Shown here in pieces: positions 62,516 through 64,000 of a DNA stretch of 64,000 bases. The DNA comes from CAIQPS01 sp963843455. Its GTDB lineage: Bacteria > Actinomycetota > Thermoleophilia > RBG-16-64-13. The position numbers were made by a program, and so were the translations under genes. Each line of letters begins with the position of its first letter. Position 1 is the stretch's first letter. The notes under the pieces were generated by a model. That model saw only the letters and a list, made by a program, of their open reading frames with translations. It was not told the DNA's origin and made no database searches. The stretch is from assembly GCA_963843455.1 (NCBI GenBank), contig CAWJKE010000006.1, forward strand, positions 1 through 64,000, in the 5' to 3' direction.

Positions 62516-62550
62516 GAGGCGCCGCTTCGCACTTGGCGAAGCGGCGCCTC
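62516..62550. terminator. Perfect 15-bp hairpin
   Basis: GAGGCGCCGCTTCGC (62516-62530) and GCGAAGCGGCGCCTC (62536-62550) pair fully, loop ACTTG. It lies between the methyltransferase stop and the exported-protein gene on the other strand and can serve both. Confidence 0.75.
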
Positions 62551-62580
62551 GGAGTTGCCACCCAGGGAGAGTACGGGATC

Positions 62581-63017
62581 CTAGTTGACCCCCCAGCCGC
62601 CCATCATGCCGCCGCCGTAGGACGAGCCGCTTCCGCCCATCATGCCTCGGCCGTTGCCGGGGACGCGTCCGTTGGCCGGGCCGCTTGCGGCCGTCTGCCC
62701 GGTCGCCGTTGAACTGGTTACACCGGTTGACCATGTCTTTGAGATCGAAGTTCGGGTTGACGCTCTTCATGCGGACGATCATCTGATCGGCGAACTTCTC
62801 GGCGTCTGCACCGGTCAGACCCATGCGATCCTTGAGCATCTCGAGAATGTCTGCGCGCAGTTGCGGGTCGGTCGCCGTCTGTGCGATCGGGGCCGGGGCG
62901 GGAGCCGCGGTCGCGCCGCCAACCGCCAAGAGCCGTCGTGGCGTACGTGACTGCGCCCAGGGCTACGACTCCGACCGCTATCAGACCGATGACCTTTGTC
63001 TTCGTGGTCTTGAACAC
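62581..63017 (-). pseudogene. Exported protein with Met/Gly-rich C-terminus, two frameshifts
   Basis: Start at 63017 gives a signal-type N-terminus (VIGLIAVGVVALGAVTYATT). From about 62920, another frame continues with APAPIAQTATDPQLRADILE, KDRMGLTGADAEKFADQMIV and VNPNFDLKDMVNRCNQFNGD. From about 62700 a third frame reads TGQTAASGPANGRVPGNGRG and ends with MMGGSGSSYGGGMMGGWGVN. About 145 residues. Lies right after the sensor kinase, like some CpxP-type partners. Function unknown. Confidence 0.55.
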
Positions 63018-63160
63018 TCAGTCCTCCTCGTTGATGTGTGCCGGGTGCTTCAGTCCGGCAAGAATGAGGTAAGTATCGCCGGACCGTGTTGAGCTGGGGT
63101 GAAGGGAAAGTAAAGGTCGTGTGAAGCCGGCACCGCGGAGCTGCCGGGACGCGAGGCAGG

Positions 63161-64000
63161 CTACCGGGCCCGGGGCAGGAGGAAGGTGAAGCGGGTGAGA
63201 GTCCCGGGAATGCTCTCCACGCTCGATGGAGCCGCCCATCTGCTGCGTGAGCGCTTTGGCGACCGCTAGACCGATGCCGCTCCCCCCGCTCGAGCTGGAT
63301 CTGGACTTGTCCACCCGGTAGAACCTCTCGAAGACATGAGGCAGGTCGTCGGCGGGGATGCCGATGCCGTTGTCCTCCACGGCGAAGGCGACCATCCGGT
63401 CCTGGGCCCGGACTTCCTATCTTGACCGTGCCGCCGGACGGCGTGTAGCGGAGAGAGTTCGAAAGGAGATTCCCCAGGATCTGGGCGAACTTGTCGGGGT
63501 CGGCCCATATCCGCGGGCACGGCTCCGGGCAGTCCACCGAGAACGCGATACCCGAGTGTAGGAATTGAGGTCTGAGCGGCGCGACCACAGCTTCGACGGC
63601 TTCGGCCACCGCGAGCTCCCGGGGTCTGATGGCCTCGGCTCCCGCTTCGAGTCGAGAGACCCGCTCCACGTCGGTGACCAGGCGACCCAGCCTCGCCGCT
63701 TCTCGCCTCACGAGTTCGTAGGTCTCGGGTTCCGCCGGGATCACGCCGTCCATGAGTCCCTGCATGTACCCCTCGATGTTCGCGAGTGGCGTCCGTATCT
63801 CGTGAGAGATGGTCCCCAGCAGTTCTTGCCGTAGTTCCTCGGTCTTCTGTAGTTGCCCGGCCATATCGTTGAAGGCCGTCGCGAACCGGCCTATCTCGTC
63901 ACCCGCCCCGGGCGAGACCCGCTGTCGGTAGTCGCCGGCCGCGATCTGGCCGGCCACCTCGGCCATGTGCGCCAGAGGCCTGGTGATCCATCCGGACACG
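63161..64000 (-). pseudogene. Sensor histidine kinase, N-terminus beyond window, two frameshifts
   Basis: Visible part: HAMP domain (RPLAHMAEVAGQIAAGDYRQ), HisKA box SHEIRTPLANIEGYMQGL with the phospho-His, N box ILGNLLSNSLRYTP. A shift near 63405 leads to VEDNGIGIPADDLPHVFERF (G1), SSGGSGIGLAVAKALTQQMG (G2). A second near 63215 leads to LTRFTFLLPRAR and stop at 63161. The upstream sensing part is off the window. The response regulator is probably next to it. Confidence 0.8.

Noticed and set aside
1..64000. Insertion sequence, prophage or integrative element
   Set aside because: No transposase, integrase, recombinase, terminase or flanking repeats seen. The holin-like domain at 8572 is fused to an enzyme and is not in a phage context.

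Overview
This window is GC-rich chromosomal DNA, almost certainly from an uncultured member of the Actinomycetota. The evidence is the typical actinobacterial uncharacterised families (DUF6325, DUF6141, DUF6855, DUF6504, DUF7144, LppM-like and META lipoproteins), frequent GTG and TTG starts, strong GGAGG ribosome sites and high GC throughout. I see no phage, insertion sequence, integrase, CRISPR array or rRNA. There is one tRNA. About a dozen genes are readable only across one to three frameshifts, which looks more like indel errors in the assembly than like real gene decay.

Layout. 1-13 kb: membrane and stress-type genes (AI-2E transporters, a GH63/MGH1-type glycosidase, HdeD, a K+ channel, a holin-like/phosphatase fusion, SulP). 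13-20 kb, minus strand: anaerobic sulfatase maturase, two cytoplasmic sulfatases and a Na+/H+ antiporter. 22-27 kb, minus strand: TetR regulator, glucose dehydrogenase, cyclase-family hydrolase, gluconokinase and CoA-disulfide reductase-rhodanese, tightly packed as one operon for glucose oxidation. 27-32 kb: a paralogous TetR, then a gene that keeps the Cys-His-Arg catalytic set of the DszB sulfinate desulfinase, a rhodanese, a broken DUF6325 copy and a BASS-family transporter. 32-44 kb: mixed metabolism (SDR plus ERG24-like reductase, clade 3 catalase, MntP, an acyl-CoA ligase, a glycosyltransferase, a metallo-beta-lactamase-fold protein).

45-50 kb: cysteine synthase, an unrecognised protein, a four-subunit 2-oxoacid:ferredoxin oxidoreductase of the VorB type and a double-ACT protein, all in one direction. 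50-55 kb: an envelope cluster (PlsY-like acyltransferase, LPG-synthase-type membrane protein, GT4 glycosyltransferase, divergent radical SAM protein). 55-64 kb: two lipoproteins, TatA, tRNA-Gln directly after glutaminyl-tRNA synthetase, a methyltransferase with an in-frame stop, and a sensor kinase with an exported Met/Gly-rich partner, cut by the window edge.

Working together: sulfur chemistry recurs (sulfatases and maturase, SulP, CoA-disulfide reductase, desulfinase-like protein, two rhodanese domains, cysteine synthase). The maturase and the ferredoxin oxidoreductase point to anaerobic capability, while catalase and the desulfinase-like gene suggest exposure to oxygen. The best candidate for an undescribed system is the desulfinase-rhodanese-transporter operon at 28.7-31.6 kb.
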